This document shows, piece by piece, positions 38,605 through 54,501 of a stretch of 64,000 nt of DNA; positions within the stretch are counted from its first letter, which is position 1, and every line of letters starts with the position of its first letter. The DNA comes from Vigna angularis (Eukaryota > Streptophyta > Magnoliopsida > Fabales > Fabaceae). The DNA lies in the NCBI RefSeq assembly GCF_016808095.1, contig NC_068980.1, forward strand, positions 248,001 through 312,000, given 5' to 3'. Below the pieces are notes generated by a model. The model saw nothing but the letters and a program-made list of their open reading frames with translations, was not told the origin of the DNA and ran no database searches. The translations under genes were made by a program, and so were the position numbers.

Positions 38605-39028
38605 TCATGTTGATGCAAAAGAAGGATTGAAAGGTGATTCCTTGCTGCAGATAGAGTTCATAGGTGCTGTTACAACAGTGGAAGGTGTTGGAGGAGATCG
38701 TTTAGTTTTTCCTGGACCCGGTTCGGGAGAATAACCCGGAGTTGGTGGTGGCGGTGGGTGTCGTCGTGGATGTCTAGGTGGCCTCAAATTCATCACTTTC
38801 ACAGTTGACTCACCTGAAAATACCATGAACTAGTTGGATAACATGATAAACTTTTCTTACCATATTACATTATTTTCAGTTTAATTTCTCAGTTGTTATA
38901 TATATGCAGCAATAGTATTGAATGATTAAGAAAGTAATACCCAGAGGTGCAGCTTGTGCAGGAGTAGAAGGAAACAGCAACAGCTGAAAAGCAAAGATAG
39001 AAAGTATGAGAACATGGAGACCATTCAT
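38605..39028 (-). CDS. Small secreted proline-rich peptide precursor
   Basis: Two exons (38941-39028 and 38605-38813, minus strand) join in frame to 98 aa. Residues 1-26 form a clear signal peptide: a short basic-poor start, a hydrophobic core VLILSIFAFQLLLF, and a cleavage-like ending TPAQA. The mature part has RPPRHPRRH, a run of five prolines, then TPGYSPEPGPGKTKR and a Ser/Thr-rich tail with one cysteine. The TPGxSPxxG core recalls CEP-type hormone peptides (TPGHSPGxGH), and the dibasic KTKR after it could be a processing site; both are inference from short motifs. An upstream in-frame ATG at 39136 exists, but starting at 39028 gives the canonical signal peptide. Not assigned to a named family. 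Confidence 0.65.
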
Positions 39029-40000
39029 CTTTCTTACCTTAAGTTGATGCTTCTTCACATTTTTCTGACATACCTTATATACACTCACCACACTCACAAC
39101 ATGACAATTCACACATATTATATGGAAGCAGTTCATGGGTCCAACTCACATTACCAAAGATGCATTCCCATTTGCTACTTTGCATGAGAAGCAATTTTTA
39201 ACCAAATTTGTTAATCATTTCAAAAATCTAACTATTTCCTACATTATATACTGGACAGGTGTAATCCTTAAAAAAATAATAATAGATGTGTTATAAAAAA
39301 AATATATTTTGATATAAACAAATTTTTTAAATTCATTTTTGACGGTACTCTTTATTACTTTTTTTTCTCTTGCTTTCTTTTTTTATATAATTAATACTTT
39401 AACATATATAATTTTTTTATATTTATTTGATATTTTATTACTTTTTACTTTTTAAAAAAAAATATATAAAAATTTATGTATTAAATGAATGTAATTATAT
39501 TTCAAGTATTATTACTTTTTATATGATTTTTTATAATTATTTTATCTTTACAATATATTAAATGAAATGCTAATATATGTCACCGTACCGTTACTCTACA
39601 ACAAAACCAAATAAAGAAATTACAATTATTCACTCACTTCCTTCTTTCTATTCTAATATTATATAAAGGATTAGATGAAATCTAAAGAACAACTTAAAAG
39701 AATTGTTTCGTACAAGGCTGTTTGTTGGTTTGTCTAGCCTTCTTTAACGTGCATATAAAATTTGTCTAAAAGTGGTGACATATATATAGTATTTATTATG
39801 ATGCAACAACGATGAGGTATTCAGTTATTTGTTTAGTGTATAATATGAATTGATACAAATATTTTCGTATTAAAGTTTGATTTCTTTATAAACCGTTATA
39901 CGTATAGATAAAATATTTATCATTTTTGTCACGAGATTTTTATTACTTAATAAAACTTTCCTTTTTAAATTTTTTTTTGTTTATAAAATTTATATGTATT
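39029..40000. other. AT-rich spacer
   Basis: Includes the probable promoter of the secreted-peptide gene. Nothing else identifiable. Confidence 0.6.
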
Positions 40001-40440
40001 TCAGTGTATGGGTCGAGATACACGCTTTCACAATTTAATCTTATTTATTTGTATTTGGACACTTCTTAACGTCCTTCAATCCTTTGTCGTTCTCTCTTTG
40101 TCATCCAAAATCGTGGGTATTTGATTACCGATTAGTTATAACAGTTAGGTCTTAAATGGTTAATAAATACAATTACATATCTTCTTACTTTGCTTCCGTA
40201 TTTATAGTTTTCGTATTGGGCCTTTGACCAGAGTTGACGCAATGTTGAGGCCCAATCATGCTTAAGCCTGCTGGTTGAGCTTGTATTAACTTTGTTAATA
40301 TAATGTATATTTGACCGAACAGTTAATAGGGTCGTATGAACCATTATATCGTTTTTGATCCGTTTGATATATCGGATTGTGGTTATTTTGAGTTGTTGTT
40401 TATGTTATTGACCGAACTGTAAGATTGCACCGTTCGATAT
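40000..40440 (-). mobile_element. LTR-like relic related to 10318-10780
   Basis: Shares ordered blocks with the relic at 10318: GGTCGAG, CTTTCACAATTT, then TATTTATAGTTTT followed by GGGC. On the minus strand it shows a TATA-like CTATAAATA. No coding sequence remains, and the ends are not defined. Confidence 0.4.
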
Positions 40441-41912
40441 GTATAGCACAATATGTGACATTCGAATTAGACATTTTGACTTTCACACTCATAAGTAAAA
40501 AAATAATTATACTATGAATTTTAACTTTTGATATAGTGATAAATATTATCCAAAACATATAATTTATCCCATAATAAATATCAAATAAGACGAGTGAGGG
40601 TAGAATCAAAAAAATTAAATCTAATTTTGTTATGTTTTTTTTAATGATATATATGGAAAAAATATTAATTAAGGTTGAAGATTATGTTTTGGTGTGGTGT
40701 AGAAGATTAAAGATATAGCGTATTATTGAAAGGGTTGTGAATTATATTAAATATATGTCACATTCAAATTAAATTTAGAAAATATTTGAAGATGCCCCTC
40801 TCATATTGTGTGTATAGGAAAGGGTTGTAATGCATGTTATTAAAATGGCATCCCACGCATAAGCTTGGTGGTTTTTTTGTTTTGGATTAGAAGAAGCAGG
40901 TAGTAAAGTAATAAATGACTATGCCACTATAAGTATATGCGATAAACAAACATGGCGTACCTCATCTATTAGGCAACCAAAACCTTTAACCATACTAAAC
41001 AATGCAAATGTTCCTTAAACAAATCCTTTCTCAGCAATATACACTTGTGCCATAGTTAATCACCAAACACCAACATCGTTAGAACCACGTACAGACTTTG
41101 CTTAGAATATATTGGACATATTTCCTATACTAAAATTTGCATGAAAACTACATGGCTGATTTTATATATACCAATTTAAATTCTATTTGTTACATTTTCA
41201 AAATATATACTATTTTTTGTTATAAAATAAAGCTAAGAAGAGAGAAGAGGAAAGGAAGAAGAAAAACAAAGGTAAATTCTCATTTTCTAGATATATATAT
41301 TTTTAGAAAAAGTCTTATTTATAATTCAACAAGAGTTACAAAGAGTTAATACAAATAACTAAATTAATCATAAATAACAAATCAATAGACAATCATTTAT
41401 CCATAATACAAATAGCTAAGCATCACTTTGTTATGGTTTAGTTATGCATGTTGAATACCATTTTCTAATGATTTAACCATACACCACCTTAAATGTTGAA
41501 CAAAGTTAATTCTGGATCTTTCCATGAATGTCTTTTTGGAGCTCAACTTCATATTTATGGAGCATAGCGGCATCCTCTTTGATTTCTTGAGAAATGGTCA
41601 CAAAATTATCCAAAATTCATCATTTTTCTATTTTTTTTCTTTTCTTTTTTGCTTATAATATTTCAGTATATAATTACAAGCTAAAAAAATTCGTTATTTA
41701 CAAAATATGATCAATTAAAACATAATAAATATCAAATTTATATGAAAAGTTTTTCTATTCTAGACACTTATTCTTAGATCAAAAGCTATAATTGTTAATT
41801 AAGATACAACTCATTTTACTGAAAAGCGTAATAGTCAAACATCATAATTCGATTTTGATTCGGATTACTTTATCTCCATCACAAAACAATTAATATCACT
41901 CACAATAAATAA

Positions 41913-41977
<65 letters not shown>

Positions 41978-42926
41978 TATGAGAGAGAGAGAGAAAGAAA
42001 GAAAACTAATATTACGATAACCAAAAAAAATATACCTACTTTAATAATACAATAATATATAAATAGTATAAGAATAGATTCTTCTCTTTCTCGAGGAACG
42101 AGATGAACAAAATATGACGAAAGTGAAGAAGAGTATATTTCTTCCAAGTAAATATTTGTTTAGATTGTTGTAAATAATGTTCTAAGTAAAATTTGTTATC
42201 AATGTGATGTTTTCATCTTATGTGATTTAGAAGATATAGCGTAATATTAAAGACACGAGAAGAATAAACATTATTATAAGAATTTAAACTAAAATTTTAT
42301 AATGTATTAAATACTTAATAAAGGAAAACAAATGAAAAAAATAGGTAATTTCGTGAGTCCATAGAACTTACACGACGCTGAGTTGACGCATCCAACCACC
42401 TTAGTACCGAGGTTTTGTGTTCTTGTACGAATTCCACTGAAACAGTGAACCCAAGCAATTGTTTAGGCATATTAAGATTGTCAACTTCGTTTTCGTACTA
42501 TGCTATGTGACGTTTGTGACAAACGCATTGCTTTGCACAAGGGAAAAAAAATCTGCTATTTCTTTTAATATTTTTGGGTGCTTTGCAGTCATTCTTGCAA
42601 TTTAAAATTTCTACTGGAAGGGAGTGTTCTTGAGTGCGCCACTGTTGAAAGCAGAAGCAAAGATTGCAAGCTGCGTTGGAAATTTGATGCGCAAAACAAA
42701 ATGTTTGAGTTGAGATCATCTCCATCTTCTGTCTCCTCCCAACTGAGTTGAGAATCTACTCATCACCAGTCATGGATTTTTCTTCTTCAAATCATCATTG
42801 CATCTGCTCAATGTTTTCCACCATGCGACCATTCCCACCCGCGTAATGTCAAACTCTTCAACTCCCCCAAATGAGTGTTGCATTGTTACTGCTAAAAAAG
42901 CCAGCTTTTATGACCAATCGCACAAC
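40441..42926. other. AT-rich spacer and LRR-kinase 5' flank
   Basis: A (TA)n run with an adjoining (GA)n run lies at 41918-41994. The right part is presumably promoter and leader of the LRR kinase. Nothing else is recognised. Confidence 0.55.
41918..41994. repeat. (TA)n followed by (GA)n microsatellite
   Basis: About 57 bp of TA dinucleotides (to 41974), a short break, then about 14 bp of GA. Confidence 0.93.
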
Positions 42927-45900
42927 ATGGTTTTCTTACAAACCTTGTTCCTCCTTTTACTTGTAACATTTGGTCACTCCTTTCCAAGGCACCACCACCA
43001 CCACCACCCTTCTCATTCTTTACTCACCGATAGAGCTGCGCTTCTGGAATTCAGAAAAACAATCGTATCAGACCCCTTTTCCTCACTTGCAAACTGGGAT
43101 GAAGCTGTTCCTGTGTGCAACTTCACGGGTGTTGAATGTGACAGATCCCATAACCGTGTTATACGACTAATCCTATATGATAAAGGTCTTGTGGGGCTCC
43201 TTTCACCTGTTCTTTCCAATCTCACTGGACTGCATAACCTTGAGATAGTTCGAAGTCACCTATTTGGTATTATTCCCCCTGAATTATCCAACCTCAGACG
43301 CATTCACAGCATCATCATTGAAGGGAATAATTTGCATGGCTCAATACCAGACTCCTTTGCCATGCTTTCCAAGCTTAACATTCTAGTCATTAAGGAAAAT
43401 AACATATCGGGTTCGCTTCCTCCATCTATCTTTTCAAACTGCACTATGCTAAATGTTGTAGACTTCTCCAGCAACTCATTAAGTGGTCAAATCCCTGAAG
43501 AGATTGGAAACTGCAAAATCCTGTGGAGTATCAGTTTATACAATAATCAATTCACTGGTCAGCTTCCTCTCTCGCTGACCAATCTATCGCTTCAACATTT
43601 AGATGTGGAGTACAATTATCTATCTGGCGAATTACCTGCTAAGTTTGTTGGCAGCTGGCCTTATCTCCTTTACCTTCATTTATCATACAACAATATGGTA
43701 AGCCATGATAGCAACACCAATCTCGATCCATTTTTCACTGCTCTCAAAAACAACAGTAATCTAGAGGAACTTGAATTGGCGGGAATGGGGCTTGGGGGAA
43801 GGTTCACCGATACTCTCCCCAGCCAACTCACCAACATAAGAACCCTGTTACTGCAGGAAAACCAAATTTTTGGATCAATTCCTCGCAGCTTAGCCAACCT
43901 TTCAAGGCTTTTCATTCTGAATTTAACATCCAATCTTCTGAATGGAACTATATCCTCAGATATATTCACATTGCCATGGTTGGAACAACTTTTCTTGTCA
44001 CACAACTATTTCAAAAATCCAATTCCAGAAGCAATAGGCAAGTGTCTCAATCTGGGTCTATTGGATCTGTCCCATAACCAATTCTCAGGTAGGATTCCAG
44101 ACAGTTTGGGAAATTTGGTTAGACTAAATTCATTGTTTCTCAACAATAATCTTCTCTCAGGAACAATACCTCCCACATTGGGACGGTGCAGTAATCTGTA
44201 CAGGCTTGATTTATCCCACAATAATTTAACAGGAAGCATCCCACTGAAATTGGCAGGCTTGCGTGAGATCAGAATTTTCATAAATGTTTCTCATAACCAC
44301 CTTGAAGGTGACCTGCCAATTGAGCTCAGCAAATTAGAAAAGGTTCAGGAGATAGATCTTTCGTCGAACTACCTGACTGGAAGTATCTTCCCTCAGATAT
44401 CAGGATGTATTGCTGTTTCAATGATTAATTTTTCGAACAACTTTCTTCAAGGGGAGATCCCTCAGTCCCTGGGTGATCTGAGGAACCTTGAATCTTTTGA
44501 TGTTTCACGAAATCAATTATCTGGATTGATACCAGCAAAACTTGGTAAAATTGAAACGCTCACTTTTCTCAATTTATCATTTAACAATCTGGAAGGAAAG
44601 ATTCCATCTGGTGGTATCTTTAATTCAGTTTCAAACTTGTCATTCTTAGGGAATCCAAAACTCTGTGGGACGATTGAAGGCATATCTTTGTGCTCTCAAA
44701 GGAGAAGATGGAGTCATGCTCGTTTGTTATTGATTATATTGATTTTGGTGATCTTTGTATCAACCTTGTTGTCAATAATTTGCTGTGTAATTGGATGCAA
44801 GCATCTTAAAGTAATGATCAGCTCTCAGAGGACTGAGGCAAGCAAAAATGCAGCTAGAACAGAGTTGATTAGTAACTTCCCAAGAATCACGTACAAGGAA
44901 CTGTCAGATGCCACTGGAGGATTTGACAATCAGAGACTTGTTGGATCAGGTAGTTATGGACATGTCTATAGAGGTGTTCTCGCGGATGGAACACCAGTAG
45001 CAGTCAAGGTGCTGCATTTGCAATCCGGAAATTCTACCAAGAGCTTCAATAGAGAATGCCAAGTTTTGAAAAGAATTAGACACAGGAATCTTATAAGGAT
45101 TATCACAGCATGTAGCCTACCCGATTTTAAGGCTCTCGTTCTACCTTATATGGCCAATGGCAGCTTGGAGAGTCGCCTCTATCCTTCTTCTGGATCATCA
45201 GACTTGAGTATTGTCCAGAGGGTGAATATTTGCAGTGATATAGCTGAAGGGATGGCCTATTTGCATCATCATTCTCCTGTCAGAGTCATACACTGTGATC
45301 TAAAACCAAGCAATTGTCTCCTCAATGATGACATGACAGCTCTTGTCTCTGATTTTGGGGTTGCAAGGCTGCTTATGAGTGCTGGAGTTGGGGCTACCGA
45401 TAACATGGGCAACTCTAGTGCAAATTTGCTTTTTGGATCTATTGGATACATTGCACCAGGTAATCTGTGTATCTTGCAAAATTAAGCGCAAGAAGCAACA
45501 TTAAACCAAGCTCAGTTAAATTTGAAAATGGACTTTCACCGTTTTACTAACAGGAGCCAAGCAATTTAACTAGTCTAGATCAGTCAAAAGTTAACACTAA
45601 TAAAATGTGTGTTACATAATGTTTTGGTGACTGTATTATCTCATACATATACTAGACAGATGACAATCTTGTTTGCCATGCATTTTGCTGCAATATTTTC
45701 CACTAGTTCAAATAATAAGTCATCAGTGCTCTTCCATAATTTCTGATGCAGAATATGGATTTGGATCCAGTTCATCTATCAAAGGAGATGTCTATAGCTT
45801 TGGCATTCTAGTTCTTGAGATGGTGACTAGAAGAAGACCAATAGATGACATGTTTGTTGGTGGGTTAAGTCTGCACAAATGGGTAAAGTTTTATTTTCAT

Positions 45901-46167
45901 GGAAGGTTAGAAAAAGTGGTAGATCCTGCTTTGGTGACAGCCTCAAGAGATCAATCCCAAGATGTTAGAAAAATGTGGGAAGTTGCTATTTCAGAGTTAA
46001 TCGAGTTGGGACTTCTCTGCACACAAGAGTCTCCTTCGACAAGACCAACCATGCTTGATGCAGCAGATGACTTAGATCGTCTCAAGAGATACCTTAATGG
46101 AGACACAGCAGGAACTTTTGCCTCGTCTCTAGGAATTTCATCTTCCACAATAGGTGGTGACTGCTGA
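42927..46167 (+). CDS. LRR receptor-like kinase, non-RD, At2g24130 type
   Basis: Plasma-membrane receptor kinase, 982 aa from two exons (42927-45459, 45752-46167). Residues 1-19 are a signal peptide (MVFLQTLFLLLLVTF core); the ATG 129 bp upstream in frame would bury it, so I start at 42927. A poly-His patch (HHHHHH) follows. The N-cap (LLEFRKTIV to NFTGVECD) leads into about 20 leucine-rich repeats, one transmembrane helix (about 598-625), then a full kinase: glycine loop GSGSYGHVYRG, VAVKVL lysine, HCDLKPSN catalytic loop (about 788), DFGVARLL, and APE split by the intron. HCD instead of HRD makes it a non-RD kinase, a class enriched in pattern-recognition receptors (FLS2, EFR, XA21). The ligand is unknown. 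Confidence 0.93.
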
Positions 46168-47258
46168 TTAACAATTTTCTCTTCTTTCTGCTCAGTCCAA
46201 TGGCATATCTAACCTTTAACTACAAAGATAAAATGAAAATTTCCTCAATGTACGTTAGGTAACAATGAACTTCTCATTTATAGTCTTCTAAATAGCTTAG
46301 CATGTCATGTCCTTTTTTCTGTGAGCCTGTAATAAACAGTGAATTATGAAACCATCTTAATCATGACTACAGCTTTCACAGGGTCATTTTTTACATATTC
46401 ATATCAAATACTGTCGGTAACATTACAAGTTTTAGATGATTATGTTGCGCAGTACTCATAAGGCATGCATAAAATCCATCAATTTCTTGTACTAGCAAAA
46501 CCTCTAGTTGATATGAATGGGGAACTTGTTCCTGATGGTCAAGAGTTCTATGATTATATTAAAAGAAGATATCAAGTGGGGTGCAGAGTCAGGAAGAACT
46601 GTTAATAGTTGTGCAGCCTAAACTATGGTAGCAGTTACTAATAACACCTATGGGTAAACCATGATCCAGGAACAGAGTAATTTTGCTTCTCAACAAACCA
46701 CTTGGCAATCAGACAAACAGTAGAGCATTAACGGTGTAATGGATATGGACAAGATAACGGACATTATTAAAACTTTCCGACAAATGAAGATTATCAAATG
46801 ATTCACGTAGATTAGTGTAGATATGAAATTGAAATACGAAACAACCATTATTCTGCGATAATTATATCTTGAATTGTGAGTGTGGTCTCATTATCAAACT
46901 ACTAAACAATGAGCAGGAGGTAAAGTTGAAGCCATTAATCGTTGATTATGCCAACAAAGTCAGCAGCATATGATTAAAGAGAAAGAAAAAAGAATAGTGA
47001 TAATGATGTAAGCAAACACTAGTGGATGTTATATAATGCATGAATGCTAGAAAGAAACATGTTGATGTATTCTCACCCTTCATCATGATTAACACAATCG
47101 CCCCTCCACTCAGCCATTGCGCTTAACCAACATAATTTTCTTATTCAAACATCAGTTACAACAGTTTCTATTATTACCATCGTTTTTTGCCCATTCTTAA
47201 ACAAGCCCAATAAATTGAACTTATAAAAAAAACAGTCTTTTCCTAAGTATTGAACCCC
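46168..47258. other. Spacer between LRR kinase and HCT-like gene
   Basis: Convergent 3' flanks. No gene, repeat or RNA is recognised in this 1.1 kb. Confidence 0.6.
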
Positions 47259-50471
<3,213 letters not shown>

Positions 50472-51020
50472 TTTAATACTAGAGCTGTCAAAACAGGTCA
50501 TCCGGCCTGATTTAACTCGGCCCACCACGGGTTAGTCACTTAGTGAGTCAACCCAGTCCAATTCATTTATTAGCGAGTCAGAAAAATTCGAACCTGGCCC
50601 GACCCTCCACAGGTTGGTGGGTAAATGAGTTTCATTGACTCACTTAATTACAATTTTTTTAAAATAAAAAAATTACAAACTTTGTGTAATTTAAATCTAA
50701 ACAAATTTCACTCCCAACATGAGTGTTTAATTAATTTTGAAAATAAGAAACTTAAATAATTTTTTCAAACAAAAACAAAACAATAAATATTTTTTAAAAA
50801 ATTTAAAATTAAATTTTAATAAAATAAAATTAGGTATGTGGGTTGGTGGTCCAACCTGGTCCACCACGGGTTCAATTCGCATGAGCTGGGTTTAAATGAA
50901 TCGGATTGAAATCTGACCTGCATAAAAAAATACAATTTTTTTAAACCCAATTCGACTCAAACCCGTGGTGGGTCGGATTGACCCGCGGTTGTGACCCATT
51001 TTGACAGCTCTATTTAATAT
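50472..51020. mobile_element. hAT-type non-autonomous element with 8-bp target duplication
   Basis: Element 50480-51012 (533 bp) starts TAGAGCTGTCAAAACAGGTC and ends with the complement (GACCCATTTTGACAGCTCTA). Subterminal GGxCCACCACGGGTT-type blocks also occur inverted. Flanks are TTTAATAC (50472-50479) and TTTAATAT (51013-51020), 7 of 8 identical, as expected for hAT. No transposase. Confidence 0.85.
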
Positions 51021-51804
51021 AATTTATAGTGGAGAGAAAATTAAAATTTTGTCTTTTACACTTTTGGGTTTTACAAAGACATTATCATTGGTGCAATGGA
51101 GTACATTTAATAAGGTGAGACAATGATGGAAAGTAGCATGTAATTTATAGGGGAGAGAGACTTAAAAATCTACCTTTTCCACTCCTACTTCTCACAAAGA
51201 AATGTTTATGTGAAAAACTTATAACCAATTACACTTGTGGATAATATGAATAAAATTGACTGGTAATCGGTATTTTGCACCTAATGACTTCAGCATAATG
51301 TAATTGATTATCATATTTCATAAAGTTGTGTGAAAGTTACACAATTTATTTATTTATATGATTTTTAAAAAATCTGCCTATTCTCATAAAAGAACCAATT
51401 TATGACACAAAAAAAAAAGCAAAAATCCAAGAAATTAGTGCAATGGTACAATTTTCTGGTTTTGAAGAAAAGTGGGGAAACATAGATGTGATAGATGAGG
51501 AGGCCCATCCATTAAAGTTTACCCAAATCCTACACCACCATTTTCATGCAAAAAAAAATCAATGCATTAAATATATCCATAATATCCGTATATACAACTG
51601 AAGGCTCTAACCATCTTCAATCATCCAACCAACTTTTTATGTAGTACTGCTTATCATTCATGTATTATATAAGTTGTGGTTTTGTAACAGATTCTTTTAA
51701 CCATGTTTATGGATTTCTTTGTTCTTTTTTCTTGTCTTTTTATTCTCTTTTCACTTGAAATCATGCATGTTATTTGTAACTTATCTTCTTCATTTTTAAC
51801 ACTT
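51021..51804. other. AT-rich spacer
   Basis: No gene, RNA or structured repeat is seen between the hAT-type element and the MITE. Confidence 0.55.
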
Positions 51805-52086
51805 TATTCATTTGAATGAATTTGGAGGAGACTGATTGAATGAATTTGAGAGGATTTGAAGGTGAATTTTTGTTGTTTATTTGAATAGATTTTGGTGTAA
51901 GTGAGAGTTAATTTGGAAGTAAATTTTTTTAGTCTGTCACATCAATTAAATTCTACACTAATTCTCATAAACTTTACTTCCAAATCTATTTCACTTACTT
52001 CTAAAACTAGTCAAATAAATAACAAAAAATTTACCTTCAAATCCTCTCAAATTCATTCTATCACTCTCTTCCAAATCCATTCTAAG
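51805..52086. mobile_element. MITE, family A copy 2
   Basis: Inverted halves: TTCATTTGAATGAATTTGG at the left (51807) and CCAAATCCATTC at the right (52071), with matching interior (GAATTTGAGAGGATTTGAAG against CTTCAAATCCTCTCAAATTC). It is the same family as 11516-11757: both share TCTGTCACATCAAT in the loop. Confidence 0.78.
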
Positions 52087-54501
52087 ATTCACAAAACTCT
52101 CTTTAATTATATATAGTCTCATATGTGACTAATATCCATTGTATCGTTATTAAGTTTTAGAATAACACTTCGCCATTCACTTACTTTTGTTGTTACCAAC
52201 TATATTAGTCTCACTTGAATCTCAATTTTTAGAAATTGAGATTAAAGGTAATTAAAATATTTATTTTCTCAGAGAAAACATTTGAAATCAATGTACCATG
52301 TCCTATGATGAATTCCATAGACCCAAGACTCTAAAGATTAGCCAGAACCAACGTAGGGAACTAGGGAATAAATATATTTACTCACTTCAATCTTAATATT
52401 GAATTTGGATGCTCCCAATTTCAAGGTCAACATTCGATTCTCTTTTTTTTTCTATGTAGACAATTGTTTGGATAGTTTTATTCATAATAATCCTCTCTTA
52501 AGGTGAGAATATTAAAAAATAGAATATTAAAATTTATCAAACAGAATAAATAATTCAAATATTATTATGAATAACGAAAATTTGCACACACAAAAACTGT
52601 ATTTGATGTGTAAAGAAATAGAAAAATGTGACAACAGGGAATAAAAGCAAACTCAAACTGGTTAATAAATAAAATATTTGAAAAGAATAAAAGATATTCT
52701 TGCATTTGTGGTGGAAAGAAAAAACAGTTGCTGCAGCTCTACCTTTTGGTTTTGGGCTGTACTGTAGAATATGATAAGAAAGGTGTGTTTTTGTTGGCTC
52801 TTAACATTTTCTCCTATTAAAGATAGATTTTTTTTGGGTCGCAATTGCGGATTGGGTTGAAAAGAAAAGAAAGAATGTTCTGGGAATGGATCAGTCTTTA
52901 GCCCACAACCGTTAACTATGCGTTATGGGCCCACTTGCATTATCACTGATTTCAAATTTTTATAAAGGAGAAAATGTCACAAAAATAAGGGCCATTGTTG
53001 AATGAGTTATGGTGGAGCTGTCCCTTTAGCAGAATCCAAACGGGGCCCAGTGAGCAGAGTACAACATAGGACCTCCAACAAACAACACACAGTGTTTTCC
53101 CACATTTTCAATGAGAAATAATAAAAGTAACCAGACATATATATCTTGATTTTGTTTACATCTCTTATATATTTAATTTTTTATTTCTTTTCTTTATCAC
53201 ATAATATAATTTATAAACTTATAATTTTTTTCTCACAAAATATAAATTTTTTATTACATCCCATGTTTTCATTGGGTCAAATATGAAACTTAAAATTTTA
53301 TTATTGGGAAAGTTATCGGTAAAAGACACTCTAATACTTAAATAGCTGAGAATCCACATTGTTAACAATAAATATGTAAATTTTGAGATAAATTTTAAAT
53401 TAACATTAATCTAATTACAACTTAGTTGATAATGGTGTTAGACTTAACATAAATATCTTTAATATTAACTTTAATAGAGTATAATGTAAAATATATTAAG
53501 TGAATGATGTAAACTGACTTTGAATTTTGAATGAGGACCATACTCATTTAAAGTGAATGAAAAAATTTCAAATAATAATCTTATTCCTTACACGTAGTTC
53601 AAAGCAAAACGTAAGAACAATAACTGGAATATAATATAATCTACGACCAGTACCACTTTGAGGGTCCCAACAAAAAACTTTTGGTCTTACGTGGCAACAT
53701 GTCTTCGCTTACAGAACAGACACACAGGATGGTTCCTCCCACACCTTTCATGGCCCATGTTTCTCCTTTCCCATTTCCCTTCCTCTCTCTCAGACACGAA
53801 CTTCTAACACAAAATTGCCTTCCAATTTCGTTTTCTAATAAGAAGTTCATAAAACTGTAAACGAGAGTTTTTATTTTTTATTATTAAAATAGTTTACTTT
53901 ATATGACTATATCAAAGTTTGATTTTTTTACTTACTTGACTCATTTTCTCTTTTTAAAATAATGAAAATGATAGTTTTATATAAATATGGGTTTTTTTTA
54001 CTATATAATAATACTATTCTGGGAGTGGAAGTGCCAGAGGAAAAATAACATGGTACTATAAAGATAGAAGGGACATCCATAGTCAAAGTTGGAGTTTGCT
54101 CATTTCTAAACTGAAGAAAGACAATACGGAGTGGTGTATCGTATTGGGCTGCGCTCTGTTAATTTTTCCACCTCATTCGTACGCAATCTCTCTGTTCTCT
54201 TCTTTCGTTGAAAAATGGAAATTTTAAATCTTTCACTTTTCTTCTGTTGCACTCTCATGCAACTAAAGACTTCACTTCTGCACCTTCTTCGTCCCAATTG
54301 ATTATTCTTCACAAAGATTATATCTTTTACCCGAATCTACAACTGGGGTGGATTTTCGCTACTACTCCCCCAAACTAAAGGACCACGAGATTAAAGATTC
54401 CTTTCGATTGGATCCCATTTGTTGTGACTTTGTTTTACTAACATATTTGTCTTCGTTTTTTGTGTGCAGAAACGATAAAAAAAGAAGAAAACAGATAACA
54501 C
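52087..54501. other. Spacer and NRAMP 5' flank
   Basis: AT-rich, with no gene recognised. A pyrimidine-rich tract ending GTGTGCAG at 54469 precedes the NRAMP ATG by about 30 bp and looks like the acceptor of a 5'-UTR intron; its donor is not identified. Confidence 0.5.

Noticed and set aside
42798..42926. Earlier ATG for the LRR kinase
   Set aside because: It would put 43 polar residues before the signal peptide; the 42927 start fits a secreted receptor.
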